A stretch of 53,948 nucleotides of DNA from Oceaniradius stylonematis (GTDB taxonomy: Bacteria > Pseudomonadota > Alphaproteobacteria > Rhizobiales > Rhizobiaceae). Made by a program: the position numbers and the translations under genes. Below, in pieces: positions 28,728 to 39,403 of the stretch; positions within the stretch are counted from its first letter, which is position 1; each line of letters begins with the position of its first letter. The stretch lies in NCBI RefSeq assembly GCF_003149475.2, contig NZ_QFWV02000004.1:567691-621638 (forward strand). The letters run 5' to 3'. A model generated the notes under the pieces. That model was not told the origin of the DNA and did not search any database. It worked only from the letters and a program-made list of their open reading frames with translations.

Positions 28728-29663
28728 TCAGGTCCAGCTTTCGAAAAAGCCGGCGCCGGCACGGGCGCGCAATTCGTCGCCCGCCGTCCGCCCGAGCGTT
28801 TCGGGATCGCCGGCGGGGCCGCTCGACGCGATGTCGTGCGAGACCGTGCCGTCCGGCGTCAGGATGGTGCCGAAAAAATCGATCGTATCGCCGTCGATCC
28901 GGGCATGGCCGGCGATCGGCGTGCGGCAGGAGCCGTCGAGCGCGGCCAGAAAGGCCCGCTCGCAGGTGAGCGCGGTTTCGGTCGCGATGTGCTTGAGCGG
29001 CGCGACCAGCGCGTCGGTGCGCGTGTCGCCGGTGCGGCCTTCGATGCAGATCGCGCCCTGGCCCGGCGCCGGCGGGAAGACGTCCATCGCGATCAGATCG
29101 GTGATCACATCGGCCATGCCAAGGCGCCTCAGACCCGCATTGGCGAGCAGCGTGGCGTGCGCGACGCCGTCCTCGAGCTTTTTCAGCCGCGTCTGCACAT
29201 TGCCGCGAAAGCCGACCACTTCGACATCTGGGCGCGCGCGGCGCACCAGCGCCTGGCGCCGCAGCGAGGAGGTGCCGACGATGGCGCCCCTGGGCAGCGC
29301 GTCAAGCGTCGGCGCCGCCTTGCCGATGAAGGCGTCGCGCGGGTCCTCGCGCTCAAGGAACGCGGTCAGCGCCAGACCTTCGGGCAGTTTGGTCGGCATG
29401 TCCTTGGACGAATGCACCGCCAAATCGATATCTCCGGACAGGAGCTGCGCCTCGATCTCCTCGGTGAACAGGCCCTTGCCGCCGATTTCCTTGAGCTCGC
29501 GGTCCTGCACGCGGTCGCCCTTGGTCGAGATAACGACGATCTCGATCGCCTCGGGCGCCATGCCATGGGCGGCGACGAGCCGGTCGCGCACCTCGTGCGC
29601 CTGCGCCAGCGCCAGCGGGCTGCCCCGCGTTCCGATCCTGACCGTCTCCGACCCCTGTGCCAC
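28728..29663 (-). CDS. hemC: Hydroxymethylbilane synthase (porphobilinogen deaminase)
   Basis: This protein of about 311 residues joins four porphobilinogens to hydroxymethylbilane. [17 protein letters not shown] opens the domain, [15 protein letters not shown] is the substrate site, and [14 protein letters not shown] holds the cysteine that carries the dipyrromethane cofactor. I chose GTG 29663 ([14 protein letters not shown]); the longer frame up to 29930 overlaps tsaD and has no homology. The gene is divergent from tsaD, a conserved rhizobial arrangement. Confidence 0.95.
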   Translation of the reverse strand: MAQGSETVRIGTRGSPLALAQAHEVRDRLVAAHGMAPEAIEIVVISTKGDRVQDRELKEIGGKGLFTEEIEAQLLSGDIDLAVHSSKDMPTKLPEGLALTAFLEREDPRDAFIGKAAPTLDALPRGAIVGTSSLRRQALVRRARPDVEVVGFRGNVQTRLKKLEDGVAHATLLANAGLRRLGMADVITDLIAMDVFPPAPGQGAICIEGRTGDTRTDALVAPLKHIATETALTCERAFLAALDGSCRTPIAGHARIDGDTIDFFGTILTPDGTVSHDIASSGPAGDPETLGRTAGDELRARAGAGFFESWT

Positions 29664-29759
29664 GGTTTGCTTGCTCCCCGATCCATGATAGGCGACCTGT
29701 TCCCTAACCTGTCTGGCCGAGGGCGGCAATCGACCCTTCGCCCTATCGGAATTTGCGCC

Positions 29760-30842
29760 ATGCCGACCGTGCTGGGCATCGAGACGAGCTGCGACGAAAC
29801 CGCCGCCGCCATCGTGCGGGCCGGCGCCGGCGACGCGCGCGGCGAGATCCTGTCGAACATCATCTACAGCCAGTTCGGCGAGCATGCCCGCTATGGCGGC
29901 GTCGTGCCGGAGATCGCCGCCCGCGCCCATGCCGACAAGCTCGACCGGGTGATCAAGGCCGCGCTTTCAGAAGCGGGCACCGATTGGGACGCGATCGACG
30001 CGATTGCGGCGACCGCCGGCCCCGGCCTGATCGGCGGGCTGATCGTCGGCACGATGACCGGAAAGGCGATCGCGCTGGCGCGCGGCAAGCCGTTTCTGGC
30101 GGTCAACCATCTGGAAGGCCATGCCCTGACCCCGCGCCTGACCGACGGCCAGCCGTTCCCCTATCTGCTGCTGCTGGTCTCGGGCGGGCACACGCAGATG
30201 GTCCTGGTGCGCGGCCTTGGCGACTATGAGCGCTGGGCGACGACGATCGACGACGCGCTCGGCGAAGCCTTCGACAAGACGGCCAAGCTGCTGGATCTGG
30301 GCTATCCCGGCGGGCCGGCGGTCGAGAAGATGGCCAGCACAGGCGATCCCGACCGGTTCGCACTGCCAAGGCCATTGAAGGGCGAGGCGCGGCCGGACTT
30401 TTCGTTTTCCGGCCTGAAGACCGCGCTGCGCAAGACGGCGACCGATCTGGGCGCGCTGACCGACCGGGACGTCGCCGACCTTTGCGCCGGTTTCCAGAAG
30501 GCGGTAACCGAGACGCTGGAAGACCGGGTGACGCGCAGCCTGGCGCGCTATCGCGCCGAGATCACCGACATCTCGCCGACGCTGGTCGTCGCCGGCGGTG
30601 TCGCGGCCAACAAGGCGATCCGCGCGATGCTGGAACGGGTCTGCGCCGAGCATGGCTTTGCCTTTCTCGCGCCGCCGATGGAGCTTTGTTCGGACAATGC
30701 GGCGATGATCGCCTGGGCCGGGCTCGAGCGGTTCCGGCGCGGCGAATCCGACCCGCTGGATATTGCGCCGCGCCCGCGCTGGCCGCTCGACGGCGACAGC
30801 GCGCCGCGGATCGGCTCGGGCCGCAAGGGCGCCAAGGCATGA
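29760..30842 (+). CDS. tsaD: tRNA N6-adenosine threonylcarbamoyltransferase TsaD
   Basis: The 360-residue protein transfers threonylcarbamoyl to A37 of ANN-decoding tRNAs with TsaB and TsaE. It begins [19 protein letters not shown] and has the metal-ligand motif HLEGH, the LLVSGGHTQ segment and the C-terminal [11 protein letters not shown] with the third metal ligand. ATG 29760 is the family start. A much longer open frame reaching back to 28242 is an artefact of the antisense hemC/hemD codon pattern. gpsA follows 30 bases downstream. Confidence 0.97.
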   Translation: MPTVLGIETSCDETAAAIVRAGAGDARGEILSNIIYSQFGEHARYGGVVPEIAARAHADKLDRVIKAALSEAGTDWDAIDAIAATAGPGLIGGLIVGTMTGKAIALARGKPFLAVNHLEGHALTPRLTDGQPFPYLLLLVSGGHTQMVLVRGLGDYERWATTIDDALGEAFDKTAKLLDLGYPGGPAVEKMASTGDPDRFALPRPLKGEARPDFSFSGLKTALRKTATDLGALTDRDVADLCAGFQKAVTETLEDRVTRSLARYRAEITDISPTLVVAGGVAANKAIRAMLERVCAEHGFAFLAPPMELCSDNAAMIAWAGLERFRRGESDPLDIAPRPRWPLDGDSAPRIGSGRKGAKA

Positions 30843-30872
30843 GGGACGCCAAGGCATGAGGAGCGCGAGACG

Positions 30873-31856
30873 ATGAGCGTGGCGGTGGTCGGCGCCGGCG
30901 CGTGGGGCACGGCCCTGGCGGCGGCCATGGCGCGGAACGGACAGCGCGTTGCGCTGTGGGGCCGCGATGCCGGCGTCGTCGGTGAGATCAATACGCGGCG
31001 CCGCAACCGCTTCTATCTGGGCGATGCCGATCTGCCCGAGGCGATCGATGCCACGACCGATGCGGGCACAGCGCTGGCCGATGCCGACATGGTGCTGCTG
31101 GCGGTGCCGGCCCAGACGATGCGCGCGGTGCTGACCATGATGGTGCCGCATCTTCATCCGCACATGCTGCTCGTCTCCTGCGCCAAGGGCATCGAGCGCG
31201 GCTCGGGCGCGCTGATGACCGAGGTGATGGGCCGGACGGCGCCCGCCAACGCCAATGCCGTCCTGTCGGGGCCGAGCTTTGCGGCCGATGTGGCGCGCGG
31301 CCTGCCGACCGCCGTGACGCTTGCGATGTCGGACGAAGCGCGCGCGCTCGCCGCCTGCCGGGCGCTTGCCCGTCCGGGACTGCGGCTTTATGCGAGCGGC
31401 GATGTCGCCGGCGTCGAATATGGCGGCGCGCTGAAGAACGTGCTGGCGATAGCCGCGGGCATCGTCGCGGGCCGGGGCCTTGGCGCCAGCGCGCAGGCGG
31501 CGCTGACGACGCGCGGCTTTGCCGAGATGAGCCGGCTTGCGGTGGCGCTCGGCGCACAGTCCGAAACGCTCGCCGGGCTTTCCGGCCTTGGCGACCTGAT
31601 CCTGACCTGCGGCTCGGACCAGTCGCGCAATTTCGCCCATGGCAAGGCGATCGGGCGTGGCGAGGACACGTCCGGGCTCAAGCTTGCCGAGGGCGTTGCG
31701 ACAGCAGGCACCGCCGCGCGCATTGCCGGCGACCATGGCATCGAGGCGCCGATCATCGCCGCCGTCGCGGCGATCGTCGATGGCACCCTTGACGTCGATG
31801 CCGCGATCACCACCCTTTTGTCGCGGCCCATCAAACCCGAAACCGAAAAAGGCTGA
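30873..31856 (+). CDS. gpsA: Glycerol-3-phosphate dehydrogenase [NAD(P)+]
   Basis: This 327-residue enzyme reduces dihydroxyacetone phosphate to sn-glycerol-3-phosphate for phospholipid synthesis. The Rossmann motif is GAGAWGTALAAAMARNG. GPSFAADVARGLPTAVTLA and GGALKNVLAIAAGI (with the catalytic lysine) are diagnostic. It follows tsaD closely and precedes the EVE gene by two bases, so the three probably form an operon. Confidence 0.97.
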   Translation: MSVAVVGAGAWGTALAAAMARNGQRVALWGRDAGVVGEINTRRRNRFYLGDADLPEAIDATTDAGTALADADMVLLAVPAQTMRAVLTMMVPHLHPHMLLVSCAKGIERGSGALMTEVMGRTAPANANAVLSGPSFAADVARGLPTAVTLAMSDEARALAACRALARPGLRLYASGDVAGVEYGGALKNVLAIAAGIVAGRGLGASAQAALTTRGFAEMSRLAVALGAQSETLAGLSGLGDLILTCGSDQSRNFAHGKAIGRGEDTSGLKLAEGVATAGTAARIAGDHGIEAPIIAAVAAIVDGTLDVDAAITTLLSRPIKPETEKG

Positions 31857-31858
31857 CC

Positions 31859-32290
31859 ATGTCCAATTACTGGCTCTTCAAATCCGAACCCTTCAAATGG
31901 TCCTGGGAGCAGCAAAAGGCCAAGGGCGAGGCCGGCGAGGAATGGGACGGCATCCGCAACTATCAGGCGCGCAACAACATGCGGGCCATGAAGCTGGGCG
32001 ACAAGGCGTTCTTCTACCATTCCAACGAGGGGCTGGAGATCGTCGGCATCGCCGAGGTCTGCGCCGAAATCCACCCCGATTCGACCACCGACGATCCGCG
32101 CTGGGAGTGCGTCGACATAAAGGCGGTGTGCGACATGCCGCAGCCGGTGACGCTCAAGGACGTCAAGGCCAACGCGAAGCTGGCGGACATGGCGCTTGTC
32201 ACCTCGATGCGCCTGTCGGTCCAGCCGGTCACCAAGGATGAGTGGCTGGAGGTCTGCCGCATGGGCGGGCTCGACAACCCGCCGCTCTGA
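31859..32290 (+). CDS. EVE domain-containing protein
   Basis: The 143-residue protein is a single EVE domain (PUA-like fold). It begins NYWLFKSEPFKWSWEQQ and continues WDGIRNYQARNNMRAMKLGDKAFFYHS, the family core. EVE proteins are thought to bind modified nucleobases in DNA or RNA. Linkage with tsaD and gpsA is common in Rhizobiales. It starts two bases after the gpsA stop. Confidence 0.93.
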   Translation: MSNYWLFKSEPFKWSWEQQKAKGEAGEEWDGIRNYQARNNMRAMKLGDKAFFYHSNEGLEIVGIAEVCAEIHPDSTTDDPRWECVDIKAVCDMPQPVTLKDVKANAKLADMALVTSMRLSVQPVTKDEWLEVCRMGGLDNPPL

Positions 32291-32375
32291 GCCCTCGAAG
32301 GGCCGGCCATGTCTCAAAAAAGCCCGGATCGCGGGCGACATCGGGCGAAAAAAACGGGTGCCAGAGCGTTCCAAC

Positions 32376-32975
32376 ATGACGGGTCGATCGTTCAAACGCT
32401 GGCTGGCGCGTGTGCGCCAGGGCCGGGCCGGCATCACCGGCCTGTTCTGGCTGTCGGCGGGCGAAACCACGATTTTGCCCATGCCGGTCGAGATCGTTCT
32501 GATCCCGTTGATGCAGTATGCGCGCGACCATGTGTGGCGCATGGCAACCAGCGTGACGCTTGGCGCCGTTGCCGGCGCGGTTGCCGGTTATCTCGTCGCC
32601 TATTTCTTCATGGAAGCGGCCGGCAACAGCTTCGTTGCCCTGGCCGGCTGGCAGGACGAGCAGGCCCGCTTCGCCGAACTGTTCGACCGCTACGGCTTTC
32701 TGGCCATCGTTCTGGTCGGCATGTTGCCGCCGATCCCGTTCCAGCTTGCGATCGTGTCGGCCGGCGCGACGGGCTATCCGTTCGCGCTGTTCGTTCTGGC
32801 AACGCTCATCGCGCGGGGCATCCGCTATTTCTTCCTTGCGGCGGTCGTCCGCCTTTTTGGTGACCATGTCGCGACCGCCTATCAGAACAACCGTGCGCTG
32901 GCGCTGACGGTGCTGATCGCGCTGTTCTTCGGCGCGGTCGGCCTGATCGTCTATTTCGAACGCGGCTTTGCGTAA
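32376..32975 (+). CDS. YqaA/DedA-like (VTT/SNARE-associated) membrane protein
   Basis: The 199-residue protein has four or five membrane segments. It contains FWLSAGETTILPMPVEIVLIPLM and YGFLAIVLVGMLPPIPFQLAIVSAGATG, matching the YqaA branch of the DedA superfamily. Such proteins are implicated in lipid flipping or proton-coupled transport. I chose ATG 32376. It is followed by a strong terminator. It lies 85 bases after the EVE gene. Confidence 0.86.
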   Translation: MTGRSFKRWLARVRQGRAGITGLFWLSAGETTILPMPVEIVLIPLMQYARDHVWRMATSVTLGAVAGAVAGYLVAYFFMEAAGNSFVALAGWQDEQARFAELFDRYGFLAIVLVGMLPPIPFQLAIVSAGATGYPFALFVLATLIARGIRYFFLAAVVRLFGDHVATAYQNNRALALTVLIALFFGAVGLIVYFERGFA

Positions 32976-32987
32976 CCCGAAAAGCAG

Positions 32988-33010
32988 ACGGCCCGCCAAT
33001 GGCGGGCCGT
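32988..33010. terminator. Intrinsic terminator between yqaA-like gene and acs
   Basis: A 10-bp perfect stem (ACGGCCCGCC / GGCGGGCCGT) with an AAT loop is followed by TTTCGGTTTT. It lies between convergent genes and can end transcription from the left; reading from the right is also plausible. Confidence 0.85.
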
Positions 33011-33034
33011 TTTCGGTTTTGCCGATCGGGCCGG

Positions 33035-34990
<1,956 letters not shown>

Positions 34991-35174
34991 CGAAAACCTC
35001 CACTTGGTTCGCGGGCACGCCGCCTTCACTCCCTGATGCGACGGACGGCTGGGCCGCCCGCGCGGGTCGGCACGGGTGTAGCGCGAAGTCTTCGTTGGCG
35101 TAAATTAGACCATGGATAGCGCAACGCCCGCTGCGGCCGTGCGGCGTATCCGACATTGGGCGAAGACGGGCGGC

Positions 35175-36113
35175 TTATGCGCCGCCCAGCGCCTGTGCGG
35201 CGACCGCTTCGGCAAGCGCCGTCTCCAGCGGCGTGTGCGGCTCGGCGCCGATCAGCGCCTCAAGACGGCTGTTGTCCAGCGAATGGGGCGTGTCCCACAG
35301 ATAGCGCATCTTGACGACTTCGCGCACCAGCGGGTTGAACAGGCCGATCACCCGCATGATCGCCCAGGGCGCGGCGCCCTTCCTGAGCGGCCGGCCGACA
35401 GCGGTCTCCATGGCGGCATGAAACGCTTCTCCCGTCACCGTGTGGCCGGCAAAGTGCAGCCGGGCAAACGACGGGAGCGTCTCGCGCCTGTCCGCCACCA
35501 TGACGAAAGCGCGGGCAAAATCGGGCATAAAGGCGAAGGCGTGGTCGATATCGCGCCGGCCCGGCCAGACGACGCGGCCCTTCTTCAGATCCTTGGCGAT
35601 GACCAGGTCGAACCAGCTTCCGTCCACCGGTCCGCCGAAAAAGTCGCCGGCGCGCAGCACGACCGACCGCAGGCCGGTCTCGCTTTCGGCGCGCAGCCGA
35701 TCCTCGATGGCGACGCGGATGCGGCCTTTTTCGGTGTCGGGCGCCATCGGCGTGTCCTCGGTCAGTCCGGGGCGGACCGCGGTACCGTAATTGTAGACAT
35801 TGCCGGGCAGCATCACGGTCGCGCCGGCGGCCCGGGCGGCGGCGATGACGTTTTCGGCCATCGGCATGGCGAGCTCGTCCCATTTGTCATAGGGCGGATT
35901 GAGCGCGTGCAGGATGACGTCCGCGCCGGCGCAGGCGGCGATCATGGCCTCGCGGTCCATGGCGTCGGCCTCGACCGGTTCGACGCCGGCGGGCAGCCGG
36001 CCGAGCTTGGCGCCGCGGGCGATGCCGCGAACGGTCCAGCCGGCCTCGATGAAAGCCTCGGCGGCGGCGTGCCCGATCCGTCCGGCCGCGCCGGCAATAA
36101 CGATTGTGCTCAT
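35175..36113 (-). CDS. NAD-dependent epimerase/dehydratase family protein (extended SDR)
   Basis: The 312-residue protein begins MSTIVIAGAAGRIGHAAAEAF, the GxxGxxG dinucleotide-binding motif of extended short-chain dehydrogenases. DVILHALNPPYDKW and VYNYGTAVRPGLTED (YNYG where YxxxK is usual) mark it as an atypical or NmrA-like SDR. The ATG at 36113 has AGGAG eight bases upstream. It is divergent from a LysR regulator that probably controls it. Substrate unknown. Confidence 0.85.
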   Translation of the reverse strand: MSTIVIAGAAGRIGHAAAEAFIEAGWTVRGIARGAKLGRLPAGVEPVEADAMDREAMIAACAGADVILHALNPPYDKWDELAMPMAENVIAAARAAGATVMLPGNVYNYGTAVRPGLTEDTPMAPDTEKGRIRVAIEDRLRAESETGLRSVVLRAGDFFGGPVDGSWFDLVIAKDLKKGRVVWPGRRDIDHAFAFMPDFARAFVMVADRRETLPSFARLHFAGHTVTGEAFHAAMETAVGRPLRKGAAPWAIMRVIGLFNPLVREVVKMRYLWDTPHSLDNSRLEALIGAEPHTPLETALAEAVAAQALGGA

Positions 36114-36172
36114 CGGTTGCATCTCCTCAATCCTGATGATGCGCCATGATCGGCCATCGCCAGATGAATGAA

Positions 36173-36194
36173 TAGACAAGAGTTCGACTGTCTA
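36173..36194. promoter_or_regulatory. LysR-type dyad TAGACA-N10-TGTCTA
   Basis: A perfect 6-bp inverted repeat with a 10-base spacer lies in the divergent SDR-LysR gap, 15 bases before the LysR ATG. LysR-family operators are usually such short dyads in the divergent region. A second short dyad (ATTC-N6-GAAT) lies just downstream. Confidence 0.5.
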
Positions 36195-36208
36195 ATATTC
36201 ATTTTCGA

Positions 36209-37114
36209 ATGGATGGAACGCGCTTCGACTGGAACCTGATCCGCAGTTTTCTGGCGGTGCTCGACGCCGGCACGCTGAGCGGCGCGGCGCGGCAGTCGGG
36301 CATTTCGCAGCCCACTCTGGGACGGCATGTGGGCGAGTTGGAGGCGCAGACGGGCCTTGTCCTGTTCGAGCGGGGCCGCGCCGGGATGATGCCGACCCAG
36401 GCTGCCTTGCGGATCGCCGACGAGGCGCGGGCGATGCGCGACAGCGCGGCGGCGTTTTCGATGGCGGCGACCGATCAGGAAACGCGCGTCGAGGGCACGA
36501 TCCGGCTCACCGCCAGCCGGGTGATGGCGACCTTCGTGCTGCCGCCGGTGCTGACGGCGCTGCGCGCGGCCGAGCCCGCGCTTGCCATCGAACTGGTGGC
36601 GAGCGACGGCATCGAGAACCTTTTGGCGCGCGATGCCGACGTCGCCGTGCGCATGGTGCGGCCGACCCAGAACGATCTGATCGCGCGCAAGATCAACGAT
36701 TTCGTCATGGGCGCCTATGGGCACGAGGACTATCTCGCCCGCGCGGGCACGCCGCGGACGATCGACGATCTCTACCGGCACACGCTGATCGGCTATGACC
36801 GGACGGATTTGATCGAGCGTGGCATGCGCGCGCTGACGGGCGGCTATGACCGCGATGCCTTCCAGATCCGCACCGACGACCAGATCGCCTATTGGGCGAT
36901 CGTCGAGGCGGGCGCCGGCATCGGGTTCGGGCCGCGCTTTGTCGCCCGGAGGAACCCGGCCCTGCACAGGGTTCTGCCCGATCTGCAGATCGCGCCGCTG
37001 CCGGTCTGGCTCGCCTCGCACCGCGAATTGCGGCACAGCGCCAAGGTGCGGCGGGTCTATGACTTCCTTGCCGACACGCTGTCGGCGCTGCCGCTCGACC
37101 GGGACGGCAAATAG
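36209..37114 (+). CDS. LysR family transcriptional regulator
   Basis: The 301-residue protein has an N-terminal winged helix-turn-helix (DWNLIRSFLAVLDAGTLSGAARQSGISQPTLGRHVGELEAQTG), then a substrate-binding domain. It is a standard LysR regulator and probably controls the divergent SDR gene. Its 3' end overlaps the convergent MFS gene by 58 bases, so both stop codons lie inside the neighbour. Confidence 0.95.
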   Translation: MDGTRFDWNLIRSFLAVLDAGTLSGAARQSGISQPTLGRHVGELEAQTGLVLFERGRAGMMPTQAALRIADEARAMRDSAAAFSMAATDQETRVEGTIRLTASRVMATFVLPPVLTALRAAEPALAIELVASDGIENLLARDADVAVRMVRPTQNDLIARKINDFVMGAYGHEDYLARAGTPRTIDDLYRHTLIGYDRTDLIERGMRALTGGYDRDAFQIRTDDQIAYWAIVEAGAGIGFGPRFVARRNPALHRVLPDLQIAPLPVWLASHRELRHSAKVRRVYDFLADTLSALPLDRDGK

Positions 37115-38301
37115 CCGATGACGAGGCTGCTCGCCCCGACCGCCAGAACGATCAGCGACCAGCCGGTGAAGACCAGCGCCAGCGAGAATGTTTCGGCGAG
37201 AGCGCCGACGAAGGCGGGCATGAACAGCAGACCGGCATAGCCGAAGGTGGTGATCACCGCGATCGCAACGGCCGGCGGAAGGCCGGGATAGGCGCCGGCG
37301 GCGGAAAACAGGATCGGCACCATGTTGGCCATGCCGAGACCGGCGATGAAGAAGCCGGCGCAGGCGACGAGGAAGCCGGGTGCCGTGCCGGCGATGGCCA
37401 GCCCGGTCGCCGCTACCGCAGAACTGGCAAGGAAGATGCGCCGGTCGCCGAAACGGGCGCGCAGCCCGTCGCCCAGAAACCGCACGGCGGCCATCGTCGC
37501 CGAGAACGCCGCGAACGCATAGCCGCTGACGACCAGCGGCGCGCCCAGCTCGTCGCGCAGATAGAGCGCGCTCCAGTCGATCACCGTGCCTTCGGGCGCA
37601 AACGCCAGAAGCGTCAGGATGCCGAGCCCGTAAATTCCCGCCTCGCGCGGGATGCCGGTCCGACGAGGCGTGCGGGCCTCGCCGGTTTCACTTGCGTCGA
37701 CGCCGAATTCGTCGGGCCGGTATTGGCGCCATGCCCACAGCGCAACGGCCAGGCCGATCGCGCCGACCGCCAGCGCATGGCCCATCTCGCCGAGCGTGAC
37801 GATCATCGCGCCGCCGGTCAGTCCGCCGACCATGCCACCGAGCGACCAGAAGCCGTGAAACGAGGACATGGCGGGCCGGCCGGCGGCCTTTTCGACGCCG
37901 ATGCCGTTGGCGTTCATCGCATTGTCCATCGCGCCCAGAAACGTGCCGAGCCACAAAAGCGCCAGCGCGGCGGCCGGCAGCGAGGGCGCGAGCGTCAGAA
38001 GAACCAGCGAAGGTGCCAGAAGCACCGACGTCCAGCGTACCACCGCGACCGAACCCAGCCGCGTCACCATCCAGGCGCCGCCGATCAGTGCGATCACCGC
38101 GCCGATGCCGAACAGCACGATCAGCCGTCCGAGCACCGCCTCGCTGATGCCGAGCCGTTCGACGAGCACGGGGATCTTGGTCGCCCAGTGGCCGACCATG
38201 AAGCCGTTGACGAAGAATGCCGCAAAGACGGCCAGCCGTGCCAGTTTCAGGCGCCTGATGTCGGGCGGCATGCCGCTTGCGCTGGTTTGAACGGTCGACA
38301 T
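37057..38301 (-). CDS. MFS transporter, YbjJ-like
   Basis: The 414-residue protein begins MSTVQTSASGMPPDIRRLK, has about 12 helices and contains GHWATKIPVLVERLGISEAVLGRLI, typical of YbjJ-like MFS proteins related to sugar transporters. I chose ATG 38301 over an upstream frame. Its last 58 bases overlap the LysR gene on the other strand. The substrate is unknown. Confidence 0.87.
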   Translation of the reverse strand: MSTVQTSASGMPPDIRRLKLARLAVFAAFFVNGFMVGHWATKIPVLVERLGISEAVLGRLIVLFGIGAVIALIGGAWMVTRLGSVAVVRWTSVLLAPSLVLLTLAPSLPAAALALLWLGTFLGAMDNAMNANGIGVEKAAGRPAMSSFHGFWSLGGMVGGLTGGAMIVTLGEMGHALAVGAIGLAVALWAWRQYRPDEFGVDASETGEARTPRRTGIPREAGIYGLGILTLLAFAPEGTVIDWSALYLRDELGAPLVVSGYAFAAFSATMAAVRFLGDGLRARFGDRRIFLASSAVAATGLAIAGTAPGFLVACAGFFIAGLGMANMVPILFSAAGAYPGLPPAVAIAVITTFGYAGLLFMPAFVGALAETFSLALVFTGWSLIVLAVGASSLVIGYLPSRSSGSADSVSARKS

Positions 38302-38373
38302 GACGGCTCCGCAAAGAACAGCTTTCCTTAGAGCGGTTTCCGCGCTTCTCAAAGCGGTTTGAGAGCAGGGGCG

Positions 38374-39252
38374 TCAGAAGCCGTACAATTGCGCCGGATT
38401 GTCGACGAGAATGCGCTTGCGCGTCGCCGCGTCGGTGACGACGCGCAGCAACGCATTGAGCAGGACACCCGCGTCGGGCATCTGTGCATCGGCCAGCATC
38501 AGATGCGGCCAGTCGCTGCCCCACAGGCACCGTTCGGGATTGGCGGCCACCAGCGCGGCGACGAGCGCATCCGTCGCTTCATAGGGCGCGCCGGCGAGAC
38601 GGTAGAGGCCGGACAGCTTGACCCATGCCCTGCCGCCTGCGAGCAGCGCAAGGAGGCGCTGGAAACCCGGTTCGTCCGGTCCCGCCGCGACATCGGGCCA
38701 GCCAATATGGTCGAAGACGACATCGACCGGCATGGAGCGCACGCCGTCATCGAGTTCGGCCATGTGGCGGTGCGTGTTCATCAGCATCTGGACATGCAGG
38801 CCGCGCGCCTTCAGCCGGTCGGCCATGGCGGTCACGCCGGCCCAGCTCAGGACACCGCCATGGACATAGTTGAGCCGCACGCCCGACAGGCCCGCTTCGG
38901 CGAGCGCGTCCAGTTCGGCGTCGGTGGCTGCATCGGTGACGAGCCCGATGCCGCGCGCCCGGTCGCGCCCGAGCCGGGCGACGGCGGCCTTGGTCACCGC
39001 ATTGTCGGCGCCATAGAGGATCGAATGGACGATGACGACGCGGTCGAGGCCGAGCGCGGCCATGTGCCGTTCATAAAGCGCGATCCAGCCCTCGAAATCG
39101 AGGTCCGGCGCGGGGTCCTCGACGCGACCGTCCCAGAGGTCGAACTCGCCCGGCGCCGCGACCATGTGGATGTGGGCGTCGCAGGCGCCCGGCGGCAGCG
39201 GCCGGTCCGGGCTTTGGGGAACGGCGACGGGCATTTCGGCATGGGGCTTCAT
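38374..39252 (-). CDS. Amidohydrolase 2 family, PDC-lactonase-like (COG3618)
   Basis: The 292-residue protein is a TIM-barrel metal-dependent hydrolase. DAHIHMV at residues about 25-31 is the HxH metal site, VVFDHIGWPD is strand 5 or 6, and CLWGSDWPHLMLAD gives the catalytic aspartate. These features match the 2-pyrone-4,6-dicarboxylate lactonase and L-fucono-lactonase group. No aromatic-degradation genes lie nearby, so the substrate is open. It lies 73 bases upstream of the MFS gene on the same strand. Confidence 0.88.
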   Translation of the reverse strand: MKPHAEMPVAVPQSPDRPLPPGACDAHIHMVAAPGEFDLWDGRVEDPAPDLDFEGWIALYERHMAALGLDRVVIVHSILYGADNAVTKAAVARLGRDRARGIGLVTDAATDAELDALAEAGLSGVRLNYVHGGVLSWAGVTAMADRLKARGLHVQMLMNTHRHMAELDDGVRSMPVDVVFDHIGWPDVAAGPDEPGFQRLLALLAGGRAWVKLSGLYRLAGAPYEATDALVAALVAANPERCLWGSDWPHLMLADAQMPDAGVLLNALLRVVTDAATRKRILVDNPAQLYGF

Positions 39253-39403
39253 GGCAGGTCCGGTGCAAAGGCGGTTGACGTCGGCGGCCGGCTTAACGCG
39301 TTTGCGCCGTCACGCACAGGTGCCGACCGTCATGTTTGCGCCGCACAATGCGAACCGCTAAAGAATGGTTGCGCCCTTCCACCCTTGTCCGGGAATTCCT
39401 GCC

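Noticed and set aside
28242-29759. 500-codon N-terminal extension of tsaD
   Set aside because: This part is antisense to hemC and hemD; TsaD homologues begin at [10 protein letters not shown].
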